Origin: Doryteuthis pealeii | Taxonomy: Eukaryota > Mollusca > Cephalopoda > Myopsida > Loliginidae | Assembly: GCA_023376005.1 (NCBI GenBank) | Contig: CM042152.1 | Location: 77,614,394 to 77,678,393, forward strand | Length of the DNA stretch: 64,000 nt | Direction of reading: 5' to 3' | Shown here: one piece after another, positions 1 through 10,598 of the stretch | Position numbering within the stretch: the first letter of the stretch is position 1 | How the letters are laid out: each line of letters opens with the position of its first letter | The notes under the pieces: model-generated | Told to the model about the DNA's origin: nothing | Seen by the model: the letters and a program-made list of their open reading frames with translations, nothing else | Database searches by the model: none | Made by a program: the position numbers and the translations under genes

Positions 1-30
1 GATTCGAACCCTAACTGCCAGGCTGACAGG
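1..30 (-). repeat. tRNA-derived SINE head fragment at the window edge
   Basis: GATTCGAACC at the first base is the reverse complement of a Pol III B box (GGTTCGAATC). Only the end of the head is inside the window. Confidence 0.35.
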
Positions 31-43
31 ATATATATATATA

Positions 44-457
44 CTAGCAAGAAAAAGGCGCCCTCCAAGCACAAGTATTTAAGTTTTAATATAATTAGAT
101 ATTATATTGAATTAGAAAAGCTAATGAAGATTACACTTATTTTTACTTTATTCTAATTGATTTCAATATGAAATTATACATAGGATTGTTTTTAATACAT
201 TTGAGAATAAAACAATAATAATAGAAACATTTATTTCTAAATGATATATAACACACATTGCAGGATTTTAAACACACAAATGACATAGGCTGTGTTAAGA
301 CAAATCTATCTCTAATTAGAGATATTGTTAATAAATAAGATGATAATTGAGATTAAATAATGATTATTTAATAACCATTGAGAATATAACTGAAGGAATT
401 GTGACATCGATGGTGACATAGTTTCGTTTACAGACACACAATCTCAATTATATAAGA
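44..457 (-). mobile_element. Non-autonomous Helitron copy 1
   Basis: In minus orientation it starts TCTTATATAATTGAGATTG and ends with a hairpin (GTGC..GGGCGC), a short T-rich spacer and CTAG. It sits between A and T on the + strand, the Helitron target. It is the same family as the copies at 3303, 31740, 50318 and 52209. There is no Rep/helicase ORF. Confidence 0.65.
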
Positions 458-539
458 TATGATAAAGTAGAAGTTTAACTGTAAAAGATTTTTTACAGTT
501 TTCAAAAAGATTTTGTTGACCAGTTAACATATGAGGATT

Positions 540-650
540 GGTTGAAAAGTTCATAGGCTCACCAAAATACTCTCATTGAATGTGACAAAATGGGGTTTAT
601 TTTTCAACATATTCTCCCTTGCTGTCCATACACTTCTTACTTTTTTTTTT
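540..650 (-). pseudogene. Mariner transposase C-terminal scrap
   Basis: The minus strand reads CMDSKGEYVEK followed by a decayed end; GEYVEK is the usual mariner transposase C-terminal motif. It is short, broken and T-rich on its right side. Confidence 0.5.
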
Positions 651-921
651 TTTTAAATCCCCTTTTTTATTGAATGACCCTCATATTTTTTTTTTTTTTT
701 AAATTTACATGCCCTGCATTTTCTTTTCTCAAATTGATTTTAATGGCAAAATATCAACTTAACACATTGAATTGTAATCATCAATATCTTGCCAAAAAGT
801 AATTTAAAAAAATGATATTCTCATTTATGTGTTGTTTATGTCTTTGGTGTTTAATTCAATTTAAAAAACTCTAATTTCAGCTACTGACTCTATCATCTCT
901 TGTCCAATGTGACTGTTGGTT

Positions 922-1067
922 ATGGAAAGCATGGATACAGTGGTTGCTTTAGCCATAGGAATTCTTGCTGCTATTACTGTTGCTTCTGTTGTAGCGTTGG
1001 TTTTGGTTTGTCGTAATTGTTATTGTCGACAAATGGATTTAATCACAATGCAGCATAAAGATAACAG
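922..1067 (+). CDS. TMEM98: TMEM98 coding exon 1
   Basis: It encodes the N-terminus, transmembrane segment and Cys-rich CRNCYCR juxtamembrane stretch. The exon ends in phase 2 at the donor GTTGGT. Reading through this donor gives a stop after 25 more codons, so splicing here is required. The upstream acceptor at 889-890 implies that the exon begins at about 891 with about 31 nt of 5' UTR. Confidence 0.88.
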
Positions 1068-4000
1068 GTTGGTTCAAGGAAATATATTTTATTTACCTTT
1101 TTCATCTTCTCTTAAATGTATTGGAGAAATATTGGGAAATCAGTGATAGTATGAGGGTGAGTCAAAAAAAGTAATGCCATTTTGTTTCACCTAAAAGTAA
1201 TGCCATTTTGTTTAGGACAGTATAATTACCAACATAGGAACATGTATCATACATCAAAATGAAGTTGATCCTCTGTGGATCACATCCCTACGTCTCTACA
1301 TAGGTGATTCAAAATGTAATGCCATTTTGTTTAGGACAGTATAATTACCAACACAGGAATATGTATCATACATCAAAATGAAGTTGGTCCTCTGTGGGTC
1401 ACATCCCTGCTTCTCACATAGTTACTATTTCTCTCAATAGTAATGTTCCACCTTCGAATGAGAGTATGTATCCCTGCACTGTGAAATTCTGTTGACTGTT
1501 TTTGATCCACTTCTTCAGTACAGATTTCACTTCCTCATCACTGGAATAATGTTTGCCTCTCAAACTCTCTTTCCTGGCCAAAGAGATGATAATCTAAGGC
1601 AAACTTTTGACTCACCCTTTTATTTTCTGTATCATTTTACTCACCAGGAAAACTTATATCCATTCTATTAATTGGTTAGAGGTTTAAATTCTTTGAATTC
1701 TTAACCTCTCAACTACTTAAACTGAAAAATCTTTAAAACAAAAAAAAAGCAGAAAACATATTGAAACGATTGCTGCAGGGTGCAGATCTCTTTGTTTAAA
1801 TCCATCTTATCATTCCCTTTAAAAGAAAGGTTGAATAATTGCTTTATTAAACCTTTTATTATTAATATCCAATGCAATCTCACTGAGGCTGAAATGTTTA
1901 ATATGATCTCCCTGAAGCTGAAATGTATGATGTGATCTCACTGAGGCTTAAATATCTGCAATTTCCCAGAGGCTGAAATATCCTATGCAATCTATCAGAG
2001 GCTGAAATGTCTGATGTAATCTTCCAAAGGCTGAAATATCTTATGTGATCTCCCTGAGACTGAAATATCTGATGCAATCTACCAGAGGCTGAAAATTTGT
2101 GTTTCTATTTAAATTTAACAAGATTTGGAAAACATGTTGGGTTTTTTTATTTTGAAAAACTTTTTGTCAAAAATCATTTCATGCTCATTGACATAAAAAT
2201 ATTTTAAATTATACTCTTATAGAATGTGACTAAATGAGGTTTATTTTTCAACATAATCATCCTTGTGGTCCACACACCTCTTTTATCAGTGTTACAGTGT
2301 TTGGATCCCATTGGTTAAAAAAGTCATCAATTGTAGATATGATATTCATAAGAACTTATCAACCTAGAAACTTTTCAGCTCACTCAAAATGATAAAACAT
2401 CAATTTGCATGAAATTTTATTTATGTAAAATAATTATTTTTGTCCTGTACTTCAATAAAAAAAAAGGTTACTTTACCCCCCCCCCCCCCGAATGCTTAAG
2501 TCGGTGTCCACTTGTTTGAATTTTTTTAAAAAAAACAATACATTTTAGTTTATGCATAATTCTCTAGTCTGATTAATTTTCAATAAAATCTGAAATATTT
2601 GATGATGGATTCATCTGAAATGTTAGGTATAATCTCTTTTATTTAAGAAAACAATTCACAAAGTTTTTCTGAATATCTATATTCCTTTTTTTTTTTTCTT
2701 TTTCTTTTACCCAGTCCAGATACACATTTAATTCATTCCATGGAAACTGGCCCACCTGAACCCGATTCAAATACTGTGGAATTGGATGATATTGAATTCA
2801 CAAGCCCTAAACTTGAAGAAATTCTACAAGATGAACATTATATTGTTGATGCCACGTAAGTTATTTAAATCAGACAATTGTTTTGTTTTTTTTTTTATTT
2901 AATTTTATTTTAATTTATTTGATTTAATTTTATTTATAGATTTATAAAAAAAATGAGGAAGCACACTTAGCGTAATGGTTATCATCATAGGAAATGGAAT
3001 TGGTGACTCAAGTTCAAATCCTGGACAAGGCTGTTTGCATTTCACTTTGCATAAATTTGCATCGAAAAGCTATGAATCTATCTGTTTTCCTCTTGTGTAT
3101 GAGTAAAACAGTATGGAAGATTGTTTTTTTTTTAGCCTTGGTTAGGCAACTAGTCTAGGAGAAGGAAAACTAAATTCAAACCTGCTGTATTTGGCTTTAA
3201 AAAATGATATCAGAGCAAATATCACATATTCCTATAATAAAATATGATAAGATATCTTATGAATTTACTTTATCATATCTTATTGAATAGAAATTAAATG
3301 TACTAGCAAAATAAAAAACGCCTTCTGGGTGATGTAAAATAAATATTGCCTGAAGGGATGGGAGTTGAAAATTTAATATCAGAGAGTTTGTATCATAAGT
3401 AAAGTAAAATCATCAAATTTATTAAAGGAGTAAAAAATAAAATAAATTCATTAAAAGAGTAAAAATTAAAAAATTTGAAATGGAAACTTAGTTCTGATAA
3501 CTTTAAATATATATTAAAATAATAAAAAAATATATATAGATAGATAATACAAGGTATGTATTTATCAAAACTTGTTTAAAAAACCAATGAGGACTGTCTA
3601 ACATTGCATGCTCAAATTTTGAATGCATTCTATTTATGACGATTTTAGGCAGTGTGATGTAAGCAGTGACATAGTTTTTGTTACAGACAAAAACCGGAAG
3701 CGAATCTCCATTATTAATAGATTATGTAAAAATAAGATTGATTGAAGGAATTATTTTAACTTTATTTATTTGTTTGTTCTGCCTCCTAGGGCATCTCCCA
3801 ATTTGTTCTATTTTCTCACATTCTCACTTCTTTAATAATAAAAATAGAAAGAAAGAATCTTTGCACAAAACATATATACTGTCAATATAATGTCTCTTTA
3901 CAGATCAAATTTTGTTGGAGAATTTTGGTAATGCTTGGCAAATGCTTTTCTATAGCGTTATTGTTATTATGTTTTAATTTTAATTTCATACATGAGACTT

Positions 4001-7000
4001 AGTTTTTTACATAAGACTTTTTAATCAAACTAATTCATAAAGTCTTTTTTTCTTGATATTTTTTGTTTCAGTGGTTTGGTTCCTCATTGTATTGCCATCT
4101 TAAAAATCTGCCACTATCTGACCAATCGACTTGTTGCTATGGCAATGGGCAGTTCTCAGCAAATCCATATGCAAGAATCAATGACTGACCTTATTGCAAT
4201 GGCCAAACGTATCACCCCACGAGTAGATGAAGTCGTACGATCAATGTATCCTCCCTTAGATCCTCGACTCTTAGAAGCCAGGTTAGTTTCATTCTTGTTT
4301 CCTTTTAACTATTCAAAATAAATAATAGCAATAAAAGTGAGGGTTGAAGATATTATTCCAAAAATGTTTGTATCACTCCCTTCCACCCACTCCTACTTGC
4401 TGTACGTGATAACTGTTAATAAATATAGTTATTTTTAATGTCGGTAGAGCGTTCGGCTAGAAACCACAAGGTTCCTAGTTCAATACTGGCACTCGCCAAC
4501 TCAGCGTATGAGTAGTACAGGGATCTGTGCAGTAAAGTGAGGAGCTGATGGTAGGTGTGGCGCTCCACCTCAGATGCTAAAATAATCTCCTTGGTCTAGC
4601 ACTATTGAAAAGGGGATAGACTCCCTTGCTGTTTGACTGATACCGACATTAGGCCACCCCGACGACTTTACTTACTTAATGTAAATATGTGAAGGTGCTA
4701 TTAGATTCTTCATAGAGAAAAAGAAAGTTATTTGAAGAATAAAAATCTTTGTACCATGTGTAGAAATATCAGAATCATTTTTGCTGACTTCAGAAGTGAA
4801 TTTAGAGAAAATTTAATAAGCTTCTTAGAAGGGTTGTATGAATTTAGCAAATTATCCATAATGAGTTTATAATCAAATGTAGCTTAATATTGTAGCAAAA
4901 TAATCTACTGGGTAACTGTGATAAAAGGTTAATATTAAAATGAATTATAAATAAAACAACAAAACAGATAAACAAATAACAGAGGTTGAGTTTGTAGGAG
5001 GAGTAATATGAGTCGACCGTCTCATGCGACAAGCTTGGTCTAGAATGGAAATGGCGGCGCCCACCTGTCCTTAAGTAGGGCCCTATCGAAGGCCTGCCAC
5101 TAACATCTGAAGCGGTGTGACATTGAAGTCCCTGTCAGTATCCATGATATGATCAGGAGGGCATTGCCCGCACAGGTTCGAATCCTGTCTGCAGCGCCAT
5201 GTAGGAGGAGTAATATGAGTCGACCGTCTCATGTGACGAGCATGGTCTAGAATGCAAATGGCGGCGACCACCCGTCCTTAAGTAGGGCCCTATCGAAGGC
5301 CTGCCACTAACATCTGCATAATACTACGGATGGTCACTCCAAGCTACTTTTAATAAAGGGAGGTTACTCTAACCTACCCACACAGAGTTGAAACAGATGT
5401 CTTTTTATGAATTATTTTTGGCAATAAGCAATAATTTGCAAAATATATTTTTGTATGAGTATTATTTTTCTTTTGTATAATTTGTATAAATGTTTTTAGT
5501 ATTATTTTTTAATTGCTTACTTGTATGTCAGTTCTGAATTCCTTTGATGAAAAAAATTGGTTATCATTTCAAAATGCTGATACATTTGGGTAAGAGGCTT
5601 GAAAATCTAAGGTCTGTCTTCTTTGACTGCTGGACTGCTACTCAATAGGAAGGGGATAGTTGGGTGTTCAGACTCACTAGCTGTTGACAGCAAAAGTTAT
5701 TTTTGGAAATTATAATTCTGCCAAAGACAAAGTAACACTTAGCCTAAATAAGCTCTACTGCCAATGGCCAAGCTTCACCTTTACTTTTACTTTTCACAAC
5801 CTTGAGAAGAATTCTGACAAACTAAGTCCGTCGTCTTTGCTCTTCGCCACCGTCACTCGCTCTGTCCAACCGTCTCCTTTTATATTAGGTCTGGCCGAGA
5901 CAAGTCACAACTCTCATCTCACCAGCCATGAGTCTTGAAAACTACAAATTGCGGCCTCAAGGACACTCACACCAACACCTCCTTCACAACTCGTCACATT
6001 TCACCTTCTCTGCTTTCGCACACACACACAACATGCCACTCACTGTCTTTTCGACCGACGGACCGTTGTTGGCTCATCACAGGTTTGTGGGTTTTGCCGT
6101 TCGATCTCGCTACAACATATGGATCTTTTTCTATTTTTAGATTTGGTAAAATACTTGGGTTAAGGAGTGTTAGAGGTTTTTATCTTTAGGTTTGAAAATC
6201 TATAAAACTTTTGAATATTTAATTATTAAACAACTGGCATTAATGATGTCTTTTTTTTTTTAAATAAACATAAAGAGATTGATAATTTTTTATTAACATT
6301 TTATCTGTCCATTTTCATTTCAAGATGCACTGCATTAGTTCTGTCTGTCAATCATCTTGTTTATGTTGTGAAAAATGCCTATCGTTTGGCTGGAACATTG
6401 GACTGGACTGATCAATCACTTGCTGATGTGGAAGATCATCTCAAAGTAAGTTGTCTCATTAGTAAATCATTTTTTCTAATATTTAAATACAGATTAATTA
6501 ATATAGGGTTGTTGGGATCCATTTAATTTATCTACCATACCATCAGAATGGTATTTGAAACCCTTCTATAAATCCTGGACAAGGCTCTTTACAATTCATA
6601 TAGCACTAATACTCTTGGGAAAGTTATGAATCCAACTATCCCCCCCCCCTCTGGCTATGGCTAAAATAGTGGGACAGACTGGGCTCTATAAACTTGGTTA
6701 GGCAACCGGTCTATGAGAAGGAAAATTCTGAATTCAAAACCAGCTATACATTAAAAGAAAATTGACCTTGTGTTGCATCCTACTCATGGTGGAGGGGTTG
6801 GTTAAATACATGCATTTCTAATCTGAACTTTACAAAACTTATTTGATTAAATTCTGTAATCTTATTTTTATAGAAGTCTTATCCATTTGCAATGAAATAA
6901 TCAGATTTTTCTGAAGATATAAAAGTCTAAAGATATAAAAGATTGCATTAGGCTGTTTTCATATTTCTTTTTATCATTGAAAACAGTTTTTAACTATCCA

Positions 7001-9091
7001 AGAAATTTGTTGCAATATCAGTGTTGCATAATCTATGCGGTTGCATAGATTATTGTCAATCCCCTGTATTTCTGAAGGGATGGCCCCTTTTCATATCACG
7101 GGCGGGACTTTCCATGGAATATTACAGAAAGCCCACGAAGTACGTGAAGTCACATGGGACCGAGTTAACCCATCAGTACCTGTTTGGATGTCCGATGAGA
7201 AGCATGGGCTCATTATGCACACGTGTGTTGTGTTAGTTAGAGAAGAATTTTAGTTAAGTAAATAAAAGTTTAAATAAATAATGGATTCGCTGAAACTTCG
7301 GCGTCTGGCAACTGACCTGGTAAATGCTCATAAGGTCATTAATCATCTTAACAACAGCAACCTTGAGCACCTTTTTGATCTCCATCTTTCTAACACACAT
7401 GGGCATGCCTACAAAGTCAGAAAACAACACTGCTCATGTGACTTTCGGAAACATTTTTTCATGCTCAGAATTGCAGAGACATGGAATAAACTGCCCGCGT
7501 CTGTTCTAGGCTGCCGAAGCACTGAATCTTTCAAAGCCTCCATGCTTCCTGTAGTCCACCGACACTATACCTGATGCCACTCTCCACATACATATGCACA
7601 CGCGCGCACACATACATGCATATTACTACTGTAAACTGTTCATATTCCTGACACTAATACATTATTCTGTGTACTTGACATGAGACTTTGATGAGTTGTC
7701 GTGCACCTGAGCACTGTACACATACAATAAATTTCATTCATTATTATGATCAAGTGACGCTGAAAGCACCTGTTCCCACTATATCACCAAACAGTTAAGC
7801 AGTGATGAGCCTGTTCAATATTTAGATGAGTGATCACTTAAACAACCTAAGATAATGTAAGCAACCTGAAACTCAGGTGTTATATCTAAGCAAGTCTTAG
7901 TAAATAACAACTGTGAATCTGTTAAGATGAATATTCTTTAGTATTTATAGTGAACTGATCCAGGGGAGACAACTATGTTTGAATTCACCACAGATATATT
8001 GTCTTCAGGAAAACTTGTAAACAAAAAGAAAACATTAAAAGTTTAAAATGTCTTAAACATTTAATATTGAAAATAATTAACAAATATATAGAAATCCTGA
8101 AGAGTTCTTTTGTGCCACTTCTATGGATTTAGAGGAGGTGCTCATTGTGTAACGGTTATCGTCATAGGAAATAGACACAGTGAACTAAATTCAAATCTTG
8201 TATGAGGCTGTTTGCTATTTAACATAGCACTAATACCCTTGGTAAATGTATGCATCCAACTATTCTCCCTCTAGCTATGGGTAAATAGTAAGATGTACTG
8301 GGCAGAGCTCAGTTGGTAGACCATTCAGCTAGAGACCATAAGGTTCCTCATTCGATACCGGCCCTCGCCAACTCAGCATATGAGTAGTGCAAGGATCTGT
8401 GTGGTAAAGTAAGGAGCTGGTGGTAGGTGTGGCGCTCCACCTCAGATGCCAAAACAATCTCCTTGGCCTAGCGCTAGTGAAAAGGGGATAGACGCCCTCG
8501 CCTTTTTATAGCAACTAGTCTAAGAGAAGGAAAACTGAATTCAAATCTCCACTTAAAAAAAAAAACTTTACTTAAAAATTGACCTTGTGTCACATCCTGC
8601 CTATAGTGGTAGGGTTGGGTAAATACATACTTCTATAGATTTATCCTTATACTAGAAACGGCTACCCAGCATCACTTGTGTATAGGGGGGACCCTGGTGT
8701 ATTGATTTGTTTACTTTTGAGATTTACAAATGTTGGACATTTTTAAGTAGAATTTCAATGTATATTTTCATTTTTAAATATCTTCACTTCAAATATGAAT
8801 CAAATTTTAATTTTTGCACAAAAAGCAAGAACTGGTGATATTTAATGTGTATATATATTTACTTTGTTGTTAATTGTTTTATTTTCATAGTTTCGTCTAG
8901 GCATACATAGAGACCAACTGCCGTTTGTATATGTATGTATGGTAATTGATTTTAATTTTCTTTTCCAGGTATTGAAAGAAGCAAGTATTGCATATGATAT
9001 TAATTGTCGTATTCCATCTAATAATTCTGCTTCTATGGACAACCAACAACAAGCAAACGTTACAGTAAAAGATGAATCATCACAAGTTTAA
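922..9091 (+). CDS. TMEM98: TMEM98-like single-pass membrane protein, five coding exons
   Basis: The coding exons are 922-1067, 2715-2855, 4072-4281, 6325-6445 and 8969-9091; they total 741 nt (246 residues plus stop) and join in frame over GT-AG introns. Human TMEM98 has about 226 residues. Residues about 5-30 are a hydrophobic segment followed by a CRNCYCR juxtamembrane motif, as in vertebrate TMEM98. Next come ELDDIEFTSP, HCIAILKICH, AKRITPRVDEVVRSMYPPLD and GTLDWTDQSL, all recognisable family blocks. In vertebrates the protein sits in the ER/plasma membrane and restrains self-cleavage of the MYRF transcription factor; that role here is inferred from homology. The start at 922 is preceded by an in-frame stop at 910-912; the Met at 931 aligns better with the vertebrate start and is an alternative. 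An acceptor-like AG at 889-890 suggests a 5' UTR intron upstream. The divergent, polar C-terminus (rich in N, Q and S) is normal for the family. I am confident of the identity and the splice sites. Confidence 0.93.
1153..1619 (-). mobile_element. Deleted mariner element with internal tandem duplication
   Basis: Inverted ends GAGGGTGAGTCAAAA (left) and the matching GACTCACCCTT (right) bound the element. On the minus strand from about 1600 to 1440 it encodes a mariner transposase scrap: LRGKHYSSDEEVKSVLKKWI. The left part holds a directly repeated block of about 95 bases (near 1192-1290 and 1316-1410), beginning AGTAATGCCATTTTGTTTAG. It lies in TMEM98 intron 1 and is inactive. Confidence 0.7.
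1875..2098 (+). repeat. Degenerate minisatellite, about 29-bp unit
   Basis: Seven to eight diverged copies of a unit containing GAGGCTGAAAT and ATCTCACT occur in TMEM98 intron 1. Unit length drifts between 27 and 30 bases. Confidence 0.8.
2220..2392 (-). pseudogene. Mariner transposase C-terminal fragment
   Basis: The minus strand reads FNQWDPNTVTLIKEVCGPQG and then a broken end related to the scrap at 540-650; the two share the stretch GGTTTATTTTTCAACAT. It resembles the C-terminus and terminal repeat of a mariner element. Confidence 0.5.
2715..2855 (+). CDS. TMEM98: TMEM98 coding exon 2
   Basis: It follows a pyrimidine tract and CCCAG acceptor, runs phase 2 to phase 2, and ends at a GTAAGT donor. 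It encodes an acidic linker containing ELDDIEFTSP, which aligns with the vertebrate ELDDVVITNP region. Confidence 0.88.
2956..3205 (+). repeat. tRNA-derived SINE, family 1
   Basis: A tRNA-like head (A-box region GCGTAATGGTTATCATC, B box AGTTCAAATCC) is followed by a body with GGAAAACTAAATTCAAACC. The same unit recurs at 8132, 9245, 31045 (minus), 49778 and 51185. Confidence 0.75.
3303..3721 (-). mobile_element. Non-autonomous Helitron copy 2 (419 bp)
   Basis: On the minus strand it starts TCTATTAATAATGGAGATT and ends with CACCC-AGAA-GGCG hairpin bases, then TTTTTTATTTTG and CTAG. It is flanked by A on the left and T on the right, a clean Helitron AT target. It lies in TMEM98 intron 2 and is nearly collinear with the copy at 52209. 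Confidence 0.75.
4072..4281 (+). CDS. TMEM98: TMEM98 coding exon 3
   Basis: The exon runs phase 2 to phase 2, with acceptor TTTCAG and donor GTTAGT. It encodes the most conserved helical core: HCIAILKICH, then AKRITPRVDEVVRSMYPPLD, then PRLLEAR. Confidence 0.93.
4440..4680 (+). repeat. tRNA-derived SINE, family 2
   Basis: The head reads GTCGGTAGAGCGTTCGGC with a decayed B box (GTTCAATACTG). The body contains TGAGTAGTACAGGGATCTGT and GGCGCTCCACCTCAGATGC, and the end is GACGACTTTACTTACTTA. Other copies are at 8304, 13177 (minus), 60105 (minus) and 61766. Confidence 0.75.
4994..5317 (+). repeat. Partial dimer of a GC-richer SINE-like repeat
   Basis: A block starting GTAGGAGGAGTAATATGAGT occurs at 4994 and again at 5201, a period of 207 bases, with about 115 bases shared. 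Between the copies is a tRNA-like segment with B box GGTTCGAATCC followed by TGTCTGCAGCGCC. This suggests a SINE dimer or unequal crossover. Confidence 0.65.
5345..6320. other. TMEM98 intron 3, unassigned part
   Basis: The section 5640-6190 is richer in GC and free of obvious microsatellites, with overlapping short open frames that match nothing I recognise. It could be an old transposon fragment. I see no splice-bounded conserved exon. Confidence 0.4.
6325..6445 (+). CDS. TMEM98: TMEM98 coding exon 4
   Basis: The acceptor is TTTCAAG and the donor GTAAGT; the exon starts in phase 2 and ends in phase 0. It encodes CTALVLSVNHLVYVV and GTLDWTDQSL, aligning with the vertebrate LSVSHLVLV and GLDWIDQSL blocks. 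Confidence 0.9.
6545..6812 (+). repeat. SINE family 1, diverged copy
   Basis: The body (CTATGAGAAGGAAAATTCTG, then TTGACCTTGTGTTGCATCC) is clear; the head retains only CCTGGACAAGGC. It lies in TMEM98 intron 4. Confidence 0.65.
7021..7270 (+). repeat. Dispersed repeat, possible solo LTR
   Basis: It shares the order of TAATCTATGCGGTTGCATA, GATTATTGTCAATCCC, CTTTTCATATCA and TCCATGGAA with 33375-33640, and both end near GTTAGTTAGA and AAATAAAAGTTT, which looks like a polyadenylation signal. An LTR is possible, but no target duplication was identified. Confidence 0.5.
7281..7740 (+). pseudogene. 5'-truncated LINE: ORF2 C-terminal tail and 3' end
   Basis: An open frame at 7281-7574 encodes the C-terminal signature of CR1/L2/jockey-type LINE ORF2: LRRLATDLVNAHKVIN, then HAYKVRKQH, then RKHFFMLRIAETWNKLPASV and STESFKASM. 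It continues to an AATAAA near 7728. The reverse transcriptase domain is absent, as is usual for 5' truncation. It lies in TMEM98 intron 4. Confidence 0.75.
7745..7838 (+). repeat. 5S rRNA-derived segment (SINE3-like head or pseudogene)
   Basis: Collinear with 5S rRNA over about 90 bases: CACCTGTTCCCACTATATCA, AGTTAAGCAGTGATGAGCCT and CAATATTTAGATGAGTGATC match the 5S order CCAGTTCTCGTCCGATCA, AGTTAAGCAACGTCGGGCCT and CAGTACTTGGATGGGTGACC. It is too diverged to be functional. A related copy is at 42547-42642. Confidence 0.6.
8132..8630 (+). repeat. SINE family 1 split by SINE family 2
   Basis: The family 1 head and first half run from 8132 to about 8303 (GTGTAACGGTTATCGTC; TCAAATCTTGTATGAGGC). 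The second half resumes at about 8511 (GCAACTAGTCTAAGAGAAGG). Family 2 fills the gap at 8304-8510. Confidence 0.7.
8304..8510 (+). repeat. SINE family 2 nested in SINE family 1
   Basis: It reads AGAGCTCAGTTGGTAGACC, then TTCGATACCGGCCCTCGCC and CCTCAGATGCCAAAACAATC. The 3' end is truncated, and family 1 lacks its ACTTTAACCTTGG piece at the junction. Confidence 0.7.
8969..9091 (+). CDS. TMEM98: TMEM98 coding exon 5 with stop
   Basis: It follows TTTTCCAG. It encodes VLKEASIAYD and then a polar tail ending in ESSQV and TAA at 9089-9091. The first residues match vertebrate VLREAALA; the tail is divergent. Confidence 0.85.
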   Translation, partial: VLKEASIAYDINCRIPSNNSASMDNQQQANVTVKDESSQV

Positions 9092-9244
9092 ATGGAAATT
9101 GTAAGAAGTCATCTTAAGGCTCTAAAAATCCTAGAAGACAAAACAAAAACATGTGGATAATTGTGATGTTTCGGACTGTTATCCTCACTTTTATTGCGGT
9201 ATGTTCCCAATGTTCTGGCTGCTATATCCTCTGGCCTTTACTTT

Positions 9245-9480
9245 GTCGAGTTCAAATCCTGAACGTGGTAATTGCATTTCACTTAGTGCTAATACCCTTG
9301 GGAAAGGTATGAATCCTACTCTTCCTTCAGTTATGGGTAAATAGTAGGGTAGACTGGGCACTTTAACCATGGTTAGGCAACTGGTCTAGGAGAAGGAAAA
9401 CTGAATTCAAACCTGATAAACTCCGCTTAAGAAATTGACCTTGTGTCGCATCCTGCTCGTGCGGAGGGGTTGGTAAATAT
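9245..9480 (+). repeat. SINE family 1 just after the TMEM98 stop
   Basis: It has GAGTTCAAATCCTGAACGTG, CTAATACCCTTGGGAAAGG, GGTCTAGGAGAAGGAAAACTG and TTGACCTTGTGTCGCATCC, ending in AT repeats. If the TMEM98 3' UTR extends this far it carries this SINE. Confidence 0.75.
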
Positions 9481-9699
9481 ATATATCCTCTGGCCTTCCT
9501 CGGATGTTCCCAGTGTATCCAAGCATAGTAATGAACCAACCTGGGAAATCATTTTTTTTTTTTTTTTCTAAATGATAGTGAATATTTTCATGACACATGT
9601 CCGAATGATAGTCGTGCAAAATAATGACATCATTTTTTAAATGAGATCTTCAAAAGTTCTTTGATGCCTTTTTGATCAACAGTCAAACTATTAGAAATG

Positions 9700-10205
9700 A
9701 TTTCACAGGTTGGGTCAGTACTATGCTCGGATACACTGGGAATGCCTGAGGTAGGCCGGGGGATACAGCGGCTGAAATGTTGTGTTTATTCATTGGCATT
9801 TCAGTCTCGGAAGACTATAATAAAGTTTTTATGTGCCCCTGAAGTTACAGTGTCTCCTGTGACTGTGAAGTCCGATTCCCGACCACAGATTTCGCATTTG
9901 AAGGCTGTCCTCAGCTGCAATTCAAGGATGTCTGCAAGAATGATCTCAGGTGCTTTGGCATTGCCCCTTCCAGCTGGGAAAATTTGGCTCAGGACCGCCC
10001 TCGGTGACGGCAGAATCTCCGTAGAGGACTGTTTATGTCAGAAGTCACCCTGACACAACACCATGAAGCTAAGAGGTCTAGAAGAAAGCAGCAGCAACAA
10101 AGCATCGGCACATCAACATCTTCAGGGACAGCCTTGTGTTTATACTTACCACAATAAAGATGAGGACAACAGTCTGAAACATCAAAATTATTCACATCAA
10201 GTCTC
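9700..10205 (+). pseudogene. LINE C-terminal fragment (jockey/RTE-like tail)
   Basis: The + strand encodes QLQFKDVCKNDLRCFGIAPS, SWENLAQDRPR and, after an in-frame stop, HHEAKRSRRKQQQQS. This is the repeated tail of LINE ORF2 proteins that precedes a CxxC zinc-finger end. Later parts (10135-10205) continue into a dispersed piece also found at 13050-13130. It is multiply broken. Confidence 0.65.
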
Positions 10206-10549
10206 ATCTAAAAAAAAACAAACCCCAACATCTTTTCACATTTTTGCATTTCTTTCATCATTTAAATTTATTATTTACACATTTCACCCCCATTTAGTGT
10301 TGAACATTTTTCATTTGGAACGAATTGAGTTCTTTTTTTGTGATGTATAGATTAATATTCAGACATTTTGTTTTATTGTCTGTTTTATCACAAAAATAAA
10401 TTGTTTCATTCAATAATCATTTATGGAATAAAAAATACAAAATCTTGTACAAAACGTTGTTCATTTGTGATTATTTTTCGTTAAAAACGAGGGAAAATCG
10501 TTATATATTCATTAATCTTATTACTAACTGTACTTATGGAAATTCCATG

Positions 10550-10554
<5 letters not shown>

Positions 10555-10596
<42 letters not shown>
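10555..10596. repeat. (TA)n microsatellite
   Basis: About 20 AT/TA units end exactly at the TA-flanked MITE at 10597. Confidence 0.95.

Positions 10597-10598
<2 letters not shown>

Noticed and set aside
7745..7838. A functional 5S rRNA gene
   Set aside because: Many changes in the internal promoter, no T-run terminator at the proper distance, and a related diverged copy elsewhere.
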